Shown: positions 40,884 through 48,877 of the stretch, piece by piece
Layout: the number at the start of each line of letters is the position of its first letter
How positions within the stretch are numbered: the stretch's first letter is position 1
NCBI GenBank assembly: GCA_024642005.1
Contig: JAHECA010000013.1
Coordinates: 27,322-91,321, forward strand
Direction: 5' to 3'
Origin: Robiginitalea sp.
GTDB lineage: Bacteria; Bacteroidota; Bacteroidia; Flavobacteriales; Flavobacteriaceae
DNA: 64,000 bases
The notes under the pieces: generated by a model
Seen by the model: only the letters and a program-made list of their open reading frames with translations
Told to the model about the DNA's origin: nothing
The model's database searches: none
Program-made: the position numbers and the translations under genes

Positions 40884-42215
40884 ATGCAAGAATCCATCTC
40901 CGTATTCTGGTTCCGCAGAGACTTGCGCCTTGACGACAACAGAGGCCTGTGGGAAGCCCTGCGATCTGGGAATCGGGTGTTGCCGATATTCATATTTGAC
41001 ACGCAAATCCTGCAGGAGCTCCCCAAAGATGACGCCCGGGTCACCTTCCTGTACGACAGGCTCCAGGCACTCCGGGTGGCCTTGCAGGAGGGATATGAAG
41101 GTTCCGTGGCACTCTATCAGGGCACCCCTGAGGAAGTTTTCACGCGCCTGCTCAGGGAGCGGAATGTGAAAGCTGTTTACGCCAATGCCGATTACGAACC
41201 CTATGCCCGGCAGCGCGATACCCAGGTCAGGGACCAGCTAAAGAAGGCAGGTGTCGCCTTTTACACCTACAAAGACCATGTCGTCTTTGAAAAAAGCGAA
41301 GTGGTAAAGGAAGACGGAGCCCCCTATGTGGTTTATACCCCCTACATGCGGAAGTGGAAAGAAAACTTCCGCAAGCTCGGGGAACTGCCGAACTACGACA
41401 CGCGCCCGTATCTCGCTGCGGTAGACACGGAAAACTACCCGGAAAACCCAGACCTCTCCGACCTTGGGTTTACAAGGTCTGGCATTCAGGCACCCCACTT
41501 TGACCTGAGTGCCGCCCGGATAGAAGGTTATGCCAAAACCCGGGATATTCCCGGGATAGACGGCACTTCCCGCCTCGGACCCCACCTGCGCTTTGGCACG
41601 GTATCGGTCAGAAAGGCGCTACGTGCAGCCCTTCACGCAAAGAACGAAACCTTTTGGAACGAACTCATTTGGCGGGAGTTCTTCACCCAAATTTTGTGGC
41701 ATTATCCGCACACCGTGCACCAGGCCTTTAAAAAGCAATACGATAACGTGCGCTGGAGGAACAACCCCGAAGAATTCGAAAAATGGAAAGCGGGACAGAC
41801 CGGTTTTGCGCTGGTAGACGCCGGCATGCGGCAATTGAACCAGACCGGCTACATGCACAACCGCGTTCGCATGCTCACGGCCAGTTTCTTGTGCAAACAC
41901 CTGCTGATCGACTGGAGGCTCGGCGAGGCGTATTTTGCAGAAAAACTCCTGGACTTCGAACTGGCCAGCAATGTGGGCAACTGGCAATGGGCCGCCGGCA
42001 GCGGGGTAGATGCGGCGCCCTATTTCCGAATCTTCAACCCCATGGCCCAGGTTGCCAAGTTTGACCCCGATGAAAGCTACATCAGGCAATGGGTTCCCGA
42101 ATACGGGACCGATGCCTACCCTTTGGCCATGGTTGACCACAAAGAGGCCCGGGAACGCTGCCTGGAAACCTATAAGGCTGCCCTGGGGGTGGCTACCGGT
42201 TCATCATTGCAGTAA
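40884..42215 (+). CDS. Deoxyribodipyrimidine photolyase / cryptochrome family
   Basis: The 443-residue protein has an N-terminal photolyase domain ('VFWFRRDLRLDDNRGLWEAL') and a C-terminal FAD-binding domain (about 200-430). The latter has 'SRLGPHLRFGTVSVR', 'ELIWREFFTQILWHYP', 'DAGMRQLNQTGYMHNRVRML', 'FLCKHLLIDWRLGE' and 'ELASNVGNWQWAAGSGVDAA'. Trp residues for light-driven electron transfer are present. It should repair cyclobutane pyrimidine dimers in blue light; a purely signalling cryptochrome role cannot be excluded. It is the last gene of its cluster. Confidence 0.92.
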   Translation: MQESISVFWFRRDLRLDDNRGLWEALRSGNRVLPIFIFDTQILQELPKDDARVTFLYDRLQALRVALQEGYEGSVALYQGTPEEVFTRLLRERNVKAVYANADYEPYARQRDTQVRDQLKKAGVAFYTYKDHVVFEKSEVVKEDGAPYVVYTPYMRKWKENFRKLGELPNYDTRPYLAAVDTENYPENPDLSDLGFTRSGIQAPHFDLSAARIEGYAKTRDIPGIDGTSRLGPHLRFGTVSVRKALRAALHAKNETFWNELIWREFFTQILWHYPHTVHQAFKKQYDNVRWRNNPEEFEKWKAGQTGFALVDAGMRQLNQTGYMHNRVRMLTASFLCKHLLIDWRLGEAYFAEKLLDFELASNVGNWQWAAGSGVDAAPYFRIFNPMAQVAKFDPDESYIRQWVPEYGTDAYPLAMVDHKEARERCLETYKAALGVATGSSLQ

Positions 42216-42480
42216 GCAACACCTGCTGGAGCGGGCGGTCCTGCAATCCATACAGGTGCCGAATGCGCCACGGGGAAATCCGATAACCGGCACAGGCAGG
42301 GGTATACCTGGCAAGTCACACCAAAAAAATTGTATTTATTCAGCAAACGGCACGCTGCACAAGTGCAGTAATTGTGCCAGCAGGATAGCATTTTTTGATA
42401 TCTTTAGGCGGCCCGGGACGATTGCCTGCCGATTCGCCCTGGCCGGTTCACTTTAAATTCCTTGAAACCATCCAATTCCC

Positions 42481-43914
42481 ATGAGAAAATCAGTACTCCT
42501 GCTCACCAGCCTGCTGGTTACCCTGCCGGCCCTGGGGCAAAAAATGACAGCCTCCAAAAAATCGGTTGTCCAATCCGTAGAAAACCACCAGAACGAATTA
42601 ATTGCCCTTAGCGACTCCATCTGGGCCCTGGCCGAAACAGCCTTCCAGGAATCGGGATCCTCGAAACTCCTGGCCGATTACGCAGAAGCCAACGGTTTTA
42701 AAGTAGAACGCGGGGTGGCCGGCATCCCCACCGCCTTCATGGCCACTTACGGCAGCGGGAGCCCCGTTATCTCGGTCCTGGGCGAATTCGATGCCCTGCC
42801 CGGCATCTCGCAGAAAGCCCAGCCAACCAAGGAACCCCTGAATGCCGGTGCCGCCGGGCATGGCTGCGGGCATAACCTTTTTGGCACGGCCAGCCTGGCC
42901 TCGGCCATCGCCATCAAAGAGCTTATTGAAGCGGGCAAACTCAAAGGCACCATCAAGTTCATGGGTACCCCGGCCGAAGAGAAATTCTTTGCCAAAATTT
43001 GGATGGTGCGCGAGGGGCTCTGGAATGACGTGGACGTGAATGTGAGCTGGCACCCGGCAGCCCTGACCGAAGCCGATGTGCAAAGCACCCTCTCCCTGGT
43101 CGATTTCAAGGTCGAATTTTACGGGCAGGCAGCGCATGCCTCCATGGACCCGTGGAATGGACGGAGCGCCTCAGACGCCCTGGAACTCTATACCACCGGC
43201 ATCAATTATTACCGCGAACACATCAAGCCCACGGTGCGCATCCATTACCACATCCAGGACGGCGGACAGGTGGTAAACGTGGTGCCCGACTACGCCAGGC
43301 TGTGGGTGCGCGTTCGCGACACCAAGCGCGAGGGGATGATGCCTGTGTACGAGCGGGTACGGGAAATGGCGCAGGGCGCTGCCATCATGGCCAATGTAGA
43401 TTACAAAATTTCCCTCATCTCGGGTATTTACGAGGTGCTGGTAAACCGGGCGGGCGGGGAAATCATGCAGCAAAACCTGGAACTGCTGGGGCCCATGTCC
43501 TATACGGCCGAAGAACAGGAATTTGCCAAAAAGATCCAGGAAGCCACCGGGAAGGCCCAGGTGGGCATGGACAGCTCCATTTCTCCCCTGAAGGAAACCC
43601 AGGAACATCCAGGGGGAGGCAGCACCGACGTGGGCGATGTAAGCTGGAACGTACCCAACATCAACCTGGGGGTTACCACGGCGCCCAAAGATACCCCCTG
43701 GCACTCCTGGGCCGTAGTGGCCTGTGGGGGAATGAGCATCGGCCACAAGGGGATGCTGCAGGCTGCCAAGGCCATGGGTATGACCATGGCCGACCTGTTC
43801 GAGAACCCGAAAATGGTCGAAAAGGTGAAGGCAGAGTTTAAAATGCGCAAGGGCGACACCCAATACGAGCCGATTATTCCCGATGGGCCGCCACCGATCA
43901 ATGGCGTTAATTGA
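42481..43914 (+). CDS. M20 family amidohydrolase (AbgB-like), secreted
   Basis: The 477-residue protein has a signal peptide (ending 'LPALGQ') and an M20 metallopeptidase/amidohydrolase fold. Metal-binding residues are in 'LGEFDALPG', 'GAAGHGCGHNLFGTAS', 'FMGTPAEEK' and 'WHSWAVVACGGMSIGHKGML'. It is closest to the AbgB-like aminoacylase/aminobenzoyl-glutamate hydrolase branch, which cleaves amide bonds to amino acids. A TATCTTTAG box (about 42398-42406) may be the -7 element. The 265-base gap before it holds no gene that I can see. Confidence 0.9.
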   Translation: MRKSVLLLTSLLVTLPALGQKMTASKKSVVQSVENHQNELIALSDSIWALAETAFQESGSSKLLADYAEANGFKVERGVAGIPTAFMATYGSGSPVISVLGEFDALPGISQKAQPTKEPLNAGAAGHGCGHNLFGTASLASAIAIKELIEAGKLKGTIKFMGTPAEEKFFAKIWMVREGLWNDVDVNVSWHPAALTEADVQSTLSLVDFKVEFYGQAAHASMDPWNGRSASDALELYTTGINYYREHIKPTVRIHYHIQDGGQVVNVVPDYARLWVRVRDTKREGMMPVYERVREMAQGAAIMANVDYKISLISGIYEVLVNRAGGEIMQQNLELLGPMSYTAEEQEFAKKIQEATGKAQVGMDSSISPLKETQEHPGGGSTDVGDVSWNVPNINLGVTTAPKDTPWHSWAVVACGGMSIGHKGMLQAAKAMGMTMADLFENPKMVEKVKAEFKMRKGDTQYEPIIPDGPPPINGVN

Positions 43915-43982
43915 TAAATCAAATTATACATGGCCTGAACACACATCGATCGGGCTTTTAAAAACAAGCAACAAGCCTTAAT

Positions 43983-44402
43983 ATGGATAAAAAACACATT
44001 GTCAAAACTTACCCCCACGGCGACCTGACCATAGTCTGGAAGCCCGGGCTGTGCAGCCATTCGGGGGTTTGCTTCAAAACCCTTCCAGAAGTTTACCGGC
44101 CTAAGGAAATACCCTGGATACGACCCGAAATGGCGACGGAGGAAGCGTTGCGTGAACAGATTTCCCGCTGCCCTTCAGGCGCCCTGACCTACCGTCAGGC
44201 GGTACCCGAAACAGCCGGGGAGCAGGAGTCGGTATCGGTTCAGGTGGTGCCCGGTGGCCCGCTTATAGTTCGGGGAGCCATCAGCCTCGACCTCGGGGGT
44301 CAGACCCGGACTCTTGAAGGGCGAAATACGCTCTGCCGCTGTGGGGCCTCGTCCAGAAAGCCTTTTTGCGACGGCACCCACAAGACAATTGCATTTGATT
44401 GA
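43983..44402 (+). CDS. Iron-sulfur protein with YjdI ferredoxin-like and CDGSH domains
   Basis: The 139-residue protein joins two domains. The N-terminal (about 1-70) is the YjdI-type 4Fe-4S mono-cluster domain with Cys in 'GLCSHSGVCFKTLPEV' and 'ISRCPSGAL'. The C-terminal (about 85-139) is a CDGSH zinc-finger-like domain binding 2Fe-2S, with 'LCRCGASSRKPFCDGTHKTI' providing three Cys and one His. Such fusions occur widely but without a defined partner; electron transfer or cluster delivery is likely. It precedes a VOC protein gene by 22 bases. Confidence 0.9.
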   Translation: MDKKHIVKTYPHGDLTIVWKPGLCSHSGVCFKTLPEVYRPKEIPWIRPEMATEEALREQISRCPSGALTYRQAVPETAGEQESVSVQVVPGGPLIVRGAISLDLGGQTRTLEGRNTLCRCGASSRKPFCDGTHKTIAFD

Positions 44403-44424
44403 CAGCGCCACAAACCAAACAAGC

Positions 44425-44883
44425 ATGATGCCACTTAAAAGAATATTCCTTGCTTCAGCCCTTCTGGGTGCGCTTTGCCTGAGTGCCCAAAAGTTCGATT
44501 TTACCTACGATCATTATTCCTTTATCGTTGAAGACCTGAAAAAAACGGGAGATTTCTATGAAAATGTACTCGGGCTTGAAGAAATACGGCACCCGAGCGA
44601 TACGGTTAATTTTCGCTGGTTCCGGGTACGGGGCAACACCCAGGTACACCTGATCCGAAAAGACAAGGTGGAAAAAACCGAAAGCAAAAGCACCCACTTA
44701 TGCCTTTCGATTCGCGACCTCGACGGGTATATCGCCTTCCTGGAAAAGGGAGGTGTCCCCTACTGGGACTGGCCCGGCAACCCGAATGCCGTCACAGACA
44801 GGGCCGATGGCGTGCGCCAGATCTATATCAAAGATCCGGAAGACAATTGGATAGAGATCAACACGGCCGAGCACGGCGGGTAA
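44425..44883 (+). CDS. Secreted VOC superfamily protein (glyoxalase/dioxygenase fold)
   Basis: The ATG at 44425 (or 44428) begins a signal peptide ending 'GALCLSAQ'. The remaining 130 residues form a VOC fold: 'YDHYSFIVEDLKKTGDFYEN', 'LGLEEIRH', 'STHLCLSIRDLDGYIAFLE' and 'IYIKDPEDNWIEINTAEH'. His in 'YDHYSF' and 'THLCLS' and Glu in 'WIEIN' match the metal ligands. Most VOC enzymes are cytosolic, so export is unusual though frequent in flavobacteria. It sits between the CDGSH and pirin genes, probably in one transcript. Confidence 0.87.
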   Translation: MMPLKRIFLASALLGALCLSAQKFDFTYDHYSFIVEDLKKTGDFYENVLGLEEIRHPSDTVNFRWFRVRGNTQVHLIRKDKVEKTESKSTHLCLSIRDLDGYIAFLEKGGVPYWDWPGNPNAVTDRADGVRQIYIKDPEDNWIEINTAEHGG

Positions 44884-44893
44884 ATACAGAAAA

Positions 44894-45883
44894 ATGGAGG
44901 CGATCCGCATCTTTCCCCTGGGCTTTCCCTGGGAGACCTCAGACCCCTTTTTGTTTTGCGTATACCACCTTGACGCCTACCCGGCCGGCAATGAAGAAAT
45001 GGGGCCCGATGCCCCGCTAACCGGCCGCAACCTGGGTAACGACTTTGTGCTGAAAGACGGCTGGCGCATGTACCATGGCTTGCAGGTGCCCGGCTTTCCG
45101 GCACATCCACACTGCGGTTTCGAAACCGTAACCCTGGTAACCCGGGGATACTGCGACCACGCCGATTCCTTAGGTGCCGCAGCACGCTTCGGGGAAGGGG
45201 ATGCCCAATGGATTACCACAGGCAGCGGGTTACAGCACTCCGAGATGTTCCCGCTCCTGAACCGGGAGGGGCCCAATACCCTGGAATTATTCCAGATCTG
45301 GCTCAACCTGCCAAAAAATTCCAAATTTGCCGACCCGCATTTCCGTATGATTTGGAAAGACCAGGTTCCTGTTTGGGAAAACGACGGCGTGCAAATACGG
45401 TTAATAGCTGGCAGGATGGGTAACGTGAAAGCTCTGGCCCCTCCGCCCGATTCCTGGGCGAGTGAGCCAGATAGCGACCTGCATATCGGCCTGATCGGCC
45501 TGCAGCCCGGCGCACACTTTGAATTGCCTGAGGCGTTGGCCGGTAGCCACCGGCGCCTATTCCTCTTCGAAGGAAATGAAGTACACATCCAGGGCCAATC
45601 GCTTAAAAAGGGACAGGGCGCCGATTTGCCGGTGTCGGGCCTCGAAATTCGCAATACCCAAACGCCGGCCCGCCTGTTGTGGTTACAGGGCAGGCCCATA
45701 GGCGAGCCTGTTGCCCGGTACGGGCCATTTGTAATGAACGAGGCGGCTGAAATTGACCGGGCCCTTGAAAACTTCCGAAATACCCGTTTTGGCGGGTGGC
45801 CCTGGCGCCATCAGGACCCGGTGCACGATCGAGAGGCGGGGCGCTTTGCCCAATTCCCGGACGGCACGAACATAACCCCTTAA
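44894..45883 (+). CDS. Pirin family protein
   Basis: The 329-residue protein is a bicupin. The N-terminal cupin has 'FPAHPHCGFETVTLVTRGYC', 'DHADSLG' and 'SGLQHSEMFPL', which supply the iron-binding His and Glu of pirin. The C-terminal cupin (about 190-300) is less conserved. Bacterial pirins have been linked to quercetin dioxygenase activity and to metabolic regulation, with no general role agreed. It starts 10 bases after the VOC gene and shares its stop (TTAA) with the converging murA. Confidence 0.9.
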   Translation: MEAIRIFPLGFPWETSDPFLFCVYHLDAYPAGNEEMGPDAPLTGRNLGNDFVLKDGWRMYHGLQVPGFPAHPHCGFETVTLVTRGYCDHADSLGAAARFGEGDAQWITTGSGLQHSEMFPLLNREGPNTLELFQIWLNLPKNSKFADPHFRMIWKDQVPVWENDGVQIRLIAGRMGNVKALAPPPDSWASEPDSDLHIGLIGLQPGAHFELPEALAGSHRRLFLFEGNEVHIQGQSLKKGQGADLPVSGLEIRNTQTPARLLWLQGRPIGEPVARYGPFVMNEAAEIDRALENFRNTRFGGWPWRHQDPVHDREAGRFAQFPDGTNITP

Positions 45884-47187
45884 ACGCGGGTAATACGGGC
45901 GCCAATGGCCTGCAGGCGCGTGTCAATTGACTCGTATCCGCGGTCGATCTGCTCAATGTTGTGAATGGTGGAGACTCCATGGGCCGATAAAGCGGCAATG
46001 AGGAGGGAAACCCCGGCCCTGATATCGGGCGACACCATGGTGGTGGCCTTCAGGGTCGACTGGAAGTTGTGCCCGATTACGGTAGCCCGGTGCGGGTCGC
46101 ACAGAATAATCTTAGCGCCCATATCCAGCAGTTTATCTACAAAGAAAAGCCGGCTCTCGAACATTTTCTGATGTATGAGCACCTCCCCTTTCGCCTGGGT
46201 GGCCACGACCAGGATAATGCTCAGCAAATCGGGCGTGAGGCCAGGCCAGGGGGCATCGGCAATGGTAAGGATAGAGCCGTCAATATAATTTTGGATGGTA
46301 TACCCGTCTTTATGGGCAGGGATATGGATGTCGTCGTTTTTCTTCTCAAGGGTGATCCCGAGCTTTTGGAACACCGAGGGGATCAGCCCCAGGTTTTCCC
46401 AGCTCACATCCTTGATGGTGAGCTCGCTGCGGGTCATGGCCGCGAGGCCAATCCAGCTGCCGATCTCGATCATGTCGGGGAGCATACGGTGCTCAGTTCC
46501 CTTCAGGGATGAAACCCCTTCAATGGTTAGCAGGTTTGAGCCTATACCTGAGATATTGGCGCCCATGCGGTTCAACATCTTGCACAACTGTTGCAGATAG
46601 GGCTCGCAGGCTGCATTGTAGATAGTAGTGGTGCCCTCGGCGAGCACAGCCGCCATCACGATGTTGGCAGTGCCGGTTACCGAAGCCTCGTCGAGCAGCA
46701 TATAGGCACCTTTCAGCTTCTTTGCCTCCACACCGTAAAAGTGCTCTTCCCGATTATAGCGGAACTTGGCACCCAGTTTGATGAACCCCTCAAAGTGGGT
46801 GTCGAGGCGGCGGCGGCCGATTTTGTCTCCTCCGGGCTTGGGCATGTATCCCTTCCCGAATCGCGCGAGCAGCGGGCCCACCAACATGATGGAACCCCGC
46901 AGGCTGCGGCCGTCCACCTTGAATTCGTCAGATTGCAGGTAATCGAGGTTAATGTCGTCGGCCTTGAAGGTAAAAGAACCTTTGCCTTTCTTCTGGATTT
47001 TAACCCCCAGGTTTTCGAGGATGGCGATGAGCTTGTTTACGTCTACAATATCCGGGATGTTGTGTACCGTAACCGGCTCGGCCGTAAGAAGCACGGCACA
47101 GAGAATCTGCAGGGCCTCGTTTTTGGCCCCCTGAGGCGTTATTTCGCCATGCAGGCGATGCCCTCCCTCAATTCTGAAAGTTCCCAT
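45880..47187 (-). CDS. murA: UDP-N-acetylglucosamine 1-carboxyvinyltransferase MurA, with Asp at the usual Cys position
   Basis: The 435-residue enzyme matches MurA throughout: 'GGHRLHGEITPQGAKNEALQ', 'LRGSIMLVGPLLARFG', 'EASVTGTANIVMAAVLA' and 'TQAKGEVLIHQKMFESRLFF'. It transfers enolpyruvate from PEP to UDP-GlcNAc, the first committed step of peptidoglycan synthesis. In the active loop, the usual 'PGGCxIG' is 'PGGDKIGRRRLDTH', so the Cys alkylated by fosfomycin is Asp. MurA with Asp is known to work and to resist fosfomycin. It follows the DUF4290 gene by three bases in the same operon. Confidence 0.95.
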   Translation of the reverse strand: MGTFRIEGGHRLHGEITPQGAKNEALQILCAVLLTAEPVTVHNIPDIVDVNKLIAILENLGVKIQKKGKGSFTFKADDINLDYLQSDEFKVDGRSLRGSIMLVGPLLARFGKGYMPKPGGDKIGRRRLDTHFEGFIKLGAKFRYNREEHFYGVEAKKLKGAYMLLDEASVTGTANIVMAAVLAEGTTTIYNAACEPYLQQLCKMLNRMGANISGIGSNLLTIEGVSSLKGTEHRMLPDMIEIGSWIGLAAMTRSELTIKDVSWENLGLIPSVFQKLGITLEKKNDDIHIPAHKDGYTIQNYIDGSILTIADAPWPGLTPDLLSIILVVATQAKGEVLIHQKMFESRLFFVDKLLDMGAKIILCDPHRATVIGHNFQSTLKATTMVSPDIRAGVSLLIAALSAHGVSTIHNIEQIDRGYESIDTRLQAIGARITRV

Positions 47188-47190
47188 GGA

Positions 47191-47853
47191 TCAGTACCGC
47201 TTTTTGCCGCGGGTGCTGCGCTGGTTTTTCTTGCCAGTGCTGGTGCGGTTCGATTTCACGTTGCGCTGCTTGAGGAACTGGTTGCTCTCGGTGAGGTTTT
47301 CCCCGTCGGTAGCCAGGTCGATTTGCCCGTCGCTCAATTCGAACAGGTGGCGGAAGATTGCCTGGTCGTCCACGGTGTCCTTATTCCAGTTCAGGTAGCA
47401 TTTTTTCATGTGGTTGGCTATGGCGTACTCCAGGCCGGAGCGCTTGTCTCCTTTGTCCCACTTCACCGCCTCGTCTATCATCTGCTTGATGTTGTTGCCG
47501 TAATAGCGGTATTTCGGATGGTTTTGCGGGTAGTGAAGGGGTTCGGGGCGCTGTTGCAGCACTTCCTGGCTGGGAATCGGAAAAGGCGAATCCACATCGA
47601 GCTTGAAATCGGAAATGATAAACAATTGGTCCCACAGCTTGTGCTGGAAATCGGGCACGTCGCGCAGGTGGGGTTGCATATTGCCCATCACGCTGATAAT
47701 CGACTGTGCAATCTGGTTGCGGCGTTCGCGGTCTTCAATAGACATGGCGTAATCGACCATTTTCTGAAGGTGCCTGCCGTATTCGGGTATATTGAGGTGC
47801 GGGCGTTCGGTGTTGTATTCGAGTTGATCTACAAATTTGGGTGTCGTATCCAA
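47191..47853 (-). CDS. DUF4290 domain protein
   Basis: The protein, about 220 residues, shows the DUF4290 core: 'LEYNTERPHLNIPEYGRHLQ', 'KMVDYAMSIEDRERRNQIAQ', 'KLWDQLFIISDFKLDVDSPF', 'YYGNNIKQMIDEAVKWDKGD'. The tail is strongly basic. No ATG fits; I chose the TTG at 47853 because it lies just before the conserved part and downstream of -7-like TACTTTG (47894-47900). A TTG at 47904 would overlap that element. The gene is three bases upstream of murA, a pairing typical of flavobacteria, hinting at an envelope-related role. Confidence 0.85.
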   Translation of the reverse strand: MDTTPKFVDQLEYNTERPHLNIPEYGRHLQKMVDYAMSIEDRERRNQIAQSIISVMGNMQPHLRDVPDFQHKLWDQLFIISDFKLDVDSPFPIPSQEVLQQRPEPLHYPQNHPKYRYYGNNIKQMIDEAVKWDKGDKRSGLEYAIANHMKKCYLNWNKDTVDDQAIFRHLFELSDGQIDLATDGENLTESNQFLKQRNVKSNRTSTGKKNQRSTRGKKRY

Positions 47854-47925
47854 AGCTTTTTGAGTGAGATTAAAGGGATTAATTCCGGGTCTGCAAAGTA
47901 CCAAATAATACCGAGATATCCATGA

Positions 47926-48213
47926 TCAGAGGGAGATAACCCCCTCGACCTCGCCGACCTGCCGGTACTTTTCGATTACCGCATCGGGGCTGTCGAGGTC
48001 TACGGTTATCGACAGGCTGGTATATTTTCCGTTGCGGGAAAGTTTGGATTCGATAACCGCTCCGGTATTGTTGAAAATGGTCTCAATGCGATCTATTTTC
48101 GCCGGATCGGTCGGCACAATGAATTTATAGAGGTATACAGAAGGCCAGCTGCTCGATTTGAGTAATTCTTCTTTCAGCCTGTCGTAAAAGGGTTCCTGTT
48201 GCTCGGGATCCAT
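47926..48213 (-). CDS. DUF493 family protein
   Basis: The 95-residue protein is a DUF493 (YbeD-like) ferredoxin-fold domain: 'VYLYKFIVPTDPAKIDRIET', 'VIESKLSRNGKYTSLSITVD' and 'VIEKYRQVGEVEGVISL'. YbeD-like domains are thought to be small regulatory modules. The ATG at 48213 is preferred because a TATATTTG box (minus strand) lies about 20 bases upstream; longer in-frame starts would overlap the divergent promoter. Confidence 0.87.
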   Translation of the reverse strand: MDPEQQEPFYDRLKEELLKSSSWPSVYLYKFIVPTDPAKIDRIETIFNNTGAVIESKLSRNGKYTSLSITVDLDSPDAVIEKYRQVGEVEGVISL

Positions 48214-48233
48214 ACCTGGGTTTTTTGTTTTTG

Positions 48234-48241
48234 CAAATATA
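48234..48241 (-). promoter_or_regulatory. -7 box of the DUF493 gene
   Basis: Minus-strand TATATTTG lies 20 bases before the ATG. It is divergent from the ATPase promoter within the same 100 bases. Confidence 0.6.
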
Positions 48242-48255
48242 CGCCTTCCCGGCCA

Positions 48256-48287
48256 TTTGAACCGGCCGGCGGGATGTTGTATTTTTG
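48256..48287 (+). promoter_or_regulatory. Promoter of the ATPase-recQ-fmt operon
   Basis: TTTG (48256-48259), a 20-base spacer and TATTTTTG (48280-48287) match the Bacteroidota promoter consensus. It supports the ATG at 48311 as the operon's first start. Confidence 0.7.
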
Positions 48288-48310
48288 TGCGAGAAGCGAA
48301 TGGCATTTTC

Positions 48311-48877
48311 ATGGCGAAACGGATCGTGATAACGGGCGGCCCGGGTACCGGTAAAACGGTACTGGTCCGCAGGCTGGAGGAAATGGGTTATCCGTGTTTC
48401 CACGAAATCATCCGGGAAATGACCCTGGAGGCCCTTGAGCGCGAAACCGGGACCGAACAGGTAACCAACCCCCTGGCCTTCGTTGCAGACCCCCTGGCTT
48501 TTAACCGACAGCTTCTCGAGGGACGCATCAGACAGTACCACCTCGCAGAAGAGTTGCAGCACCCGATGGTATTTTACGACCGGGGCATGCCTGACGTATT
48601 GGCCTATATGGATTATTTCTCACAACCCTTCGACGCGCATTTCATTGAGCCCTGTGAGCGGCTGCGCTACGACGCCGTTGTACTGTTGCCCCCCTGGCAG
48701 GAAATCTACACCCAAGACGGGGCCCGGCTCGAGAGCTTTGAACAGGCCCGCGAAATTCACCACAGCCTGGAGGCCCGCTATAAATCGTGCGGCTATACGG
48801 TACGCACGCTGGAAACGGGGCCTGTGCAGCGTCGGCTCGAGCATCTGTTGCATCTAATTTCGGATATACATGGCTGA
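48311..48877 (+). CDS. P-loop ATPase (AAA_28 family)
   Basis: The 188-residue protein begins with a Walker A motif, 'RIVITGGPGTGKTVLVRRLE', and carries 'HPMVFYDRGMPDVLAYMDYF' as the likely Walker B region. It resembles AAA_28 domains found in NadR-like kinases and in predicted nucleotide or lipid phosphotransferases. The precise reaction is unknown. The promoter position rules out a longer start. It overlaps recQ by eight bases. Confidence 0.85.
   Translation: MAKRIVITGGPGTGKTVLVRRLEEMGYPCFHEIIREMTLEALERETGTEQVTNPLAFVADPLAFNRQLLEGRIRQYHLAEELQHPMVFYDRGMPDVLAYMDYFSQPFDAHFIEPCERLRYDAVVLLPPWQEIYTQDGARLESFEQAREIHHSLEARYKSCGYTVRTLETGPVQRRLEHLLHLISDIHG

Noticed and set aside
46591..47925. A 444-codon open frame on the plus strand across murA and DUF4290
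   Set aside because: It is antisense to two clearly conserved genes. Its sequence is Val/Leu/Gln-rich with no family resemblance, as expected of a GC-rich shadow frame.
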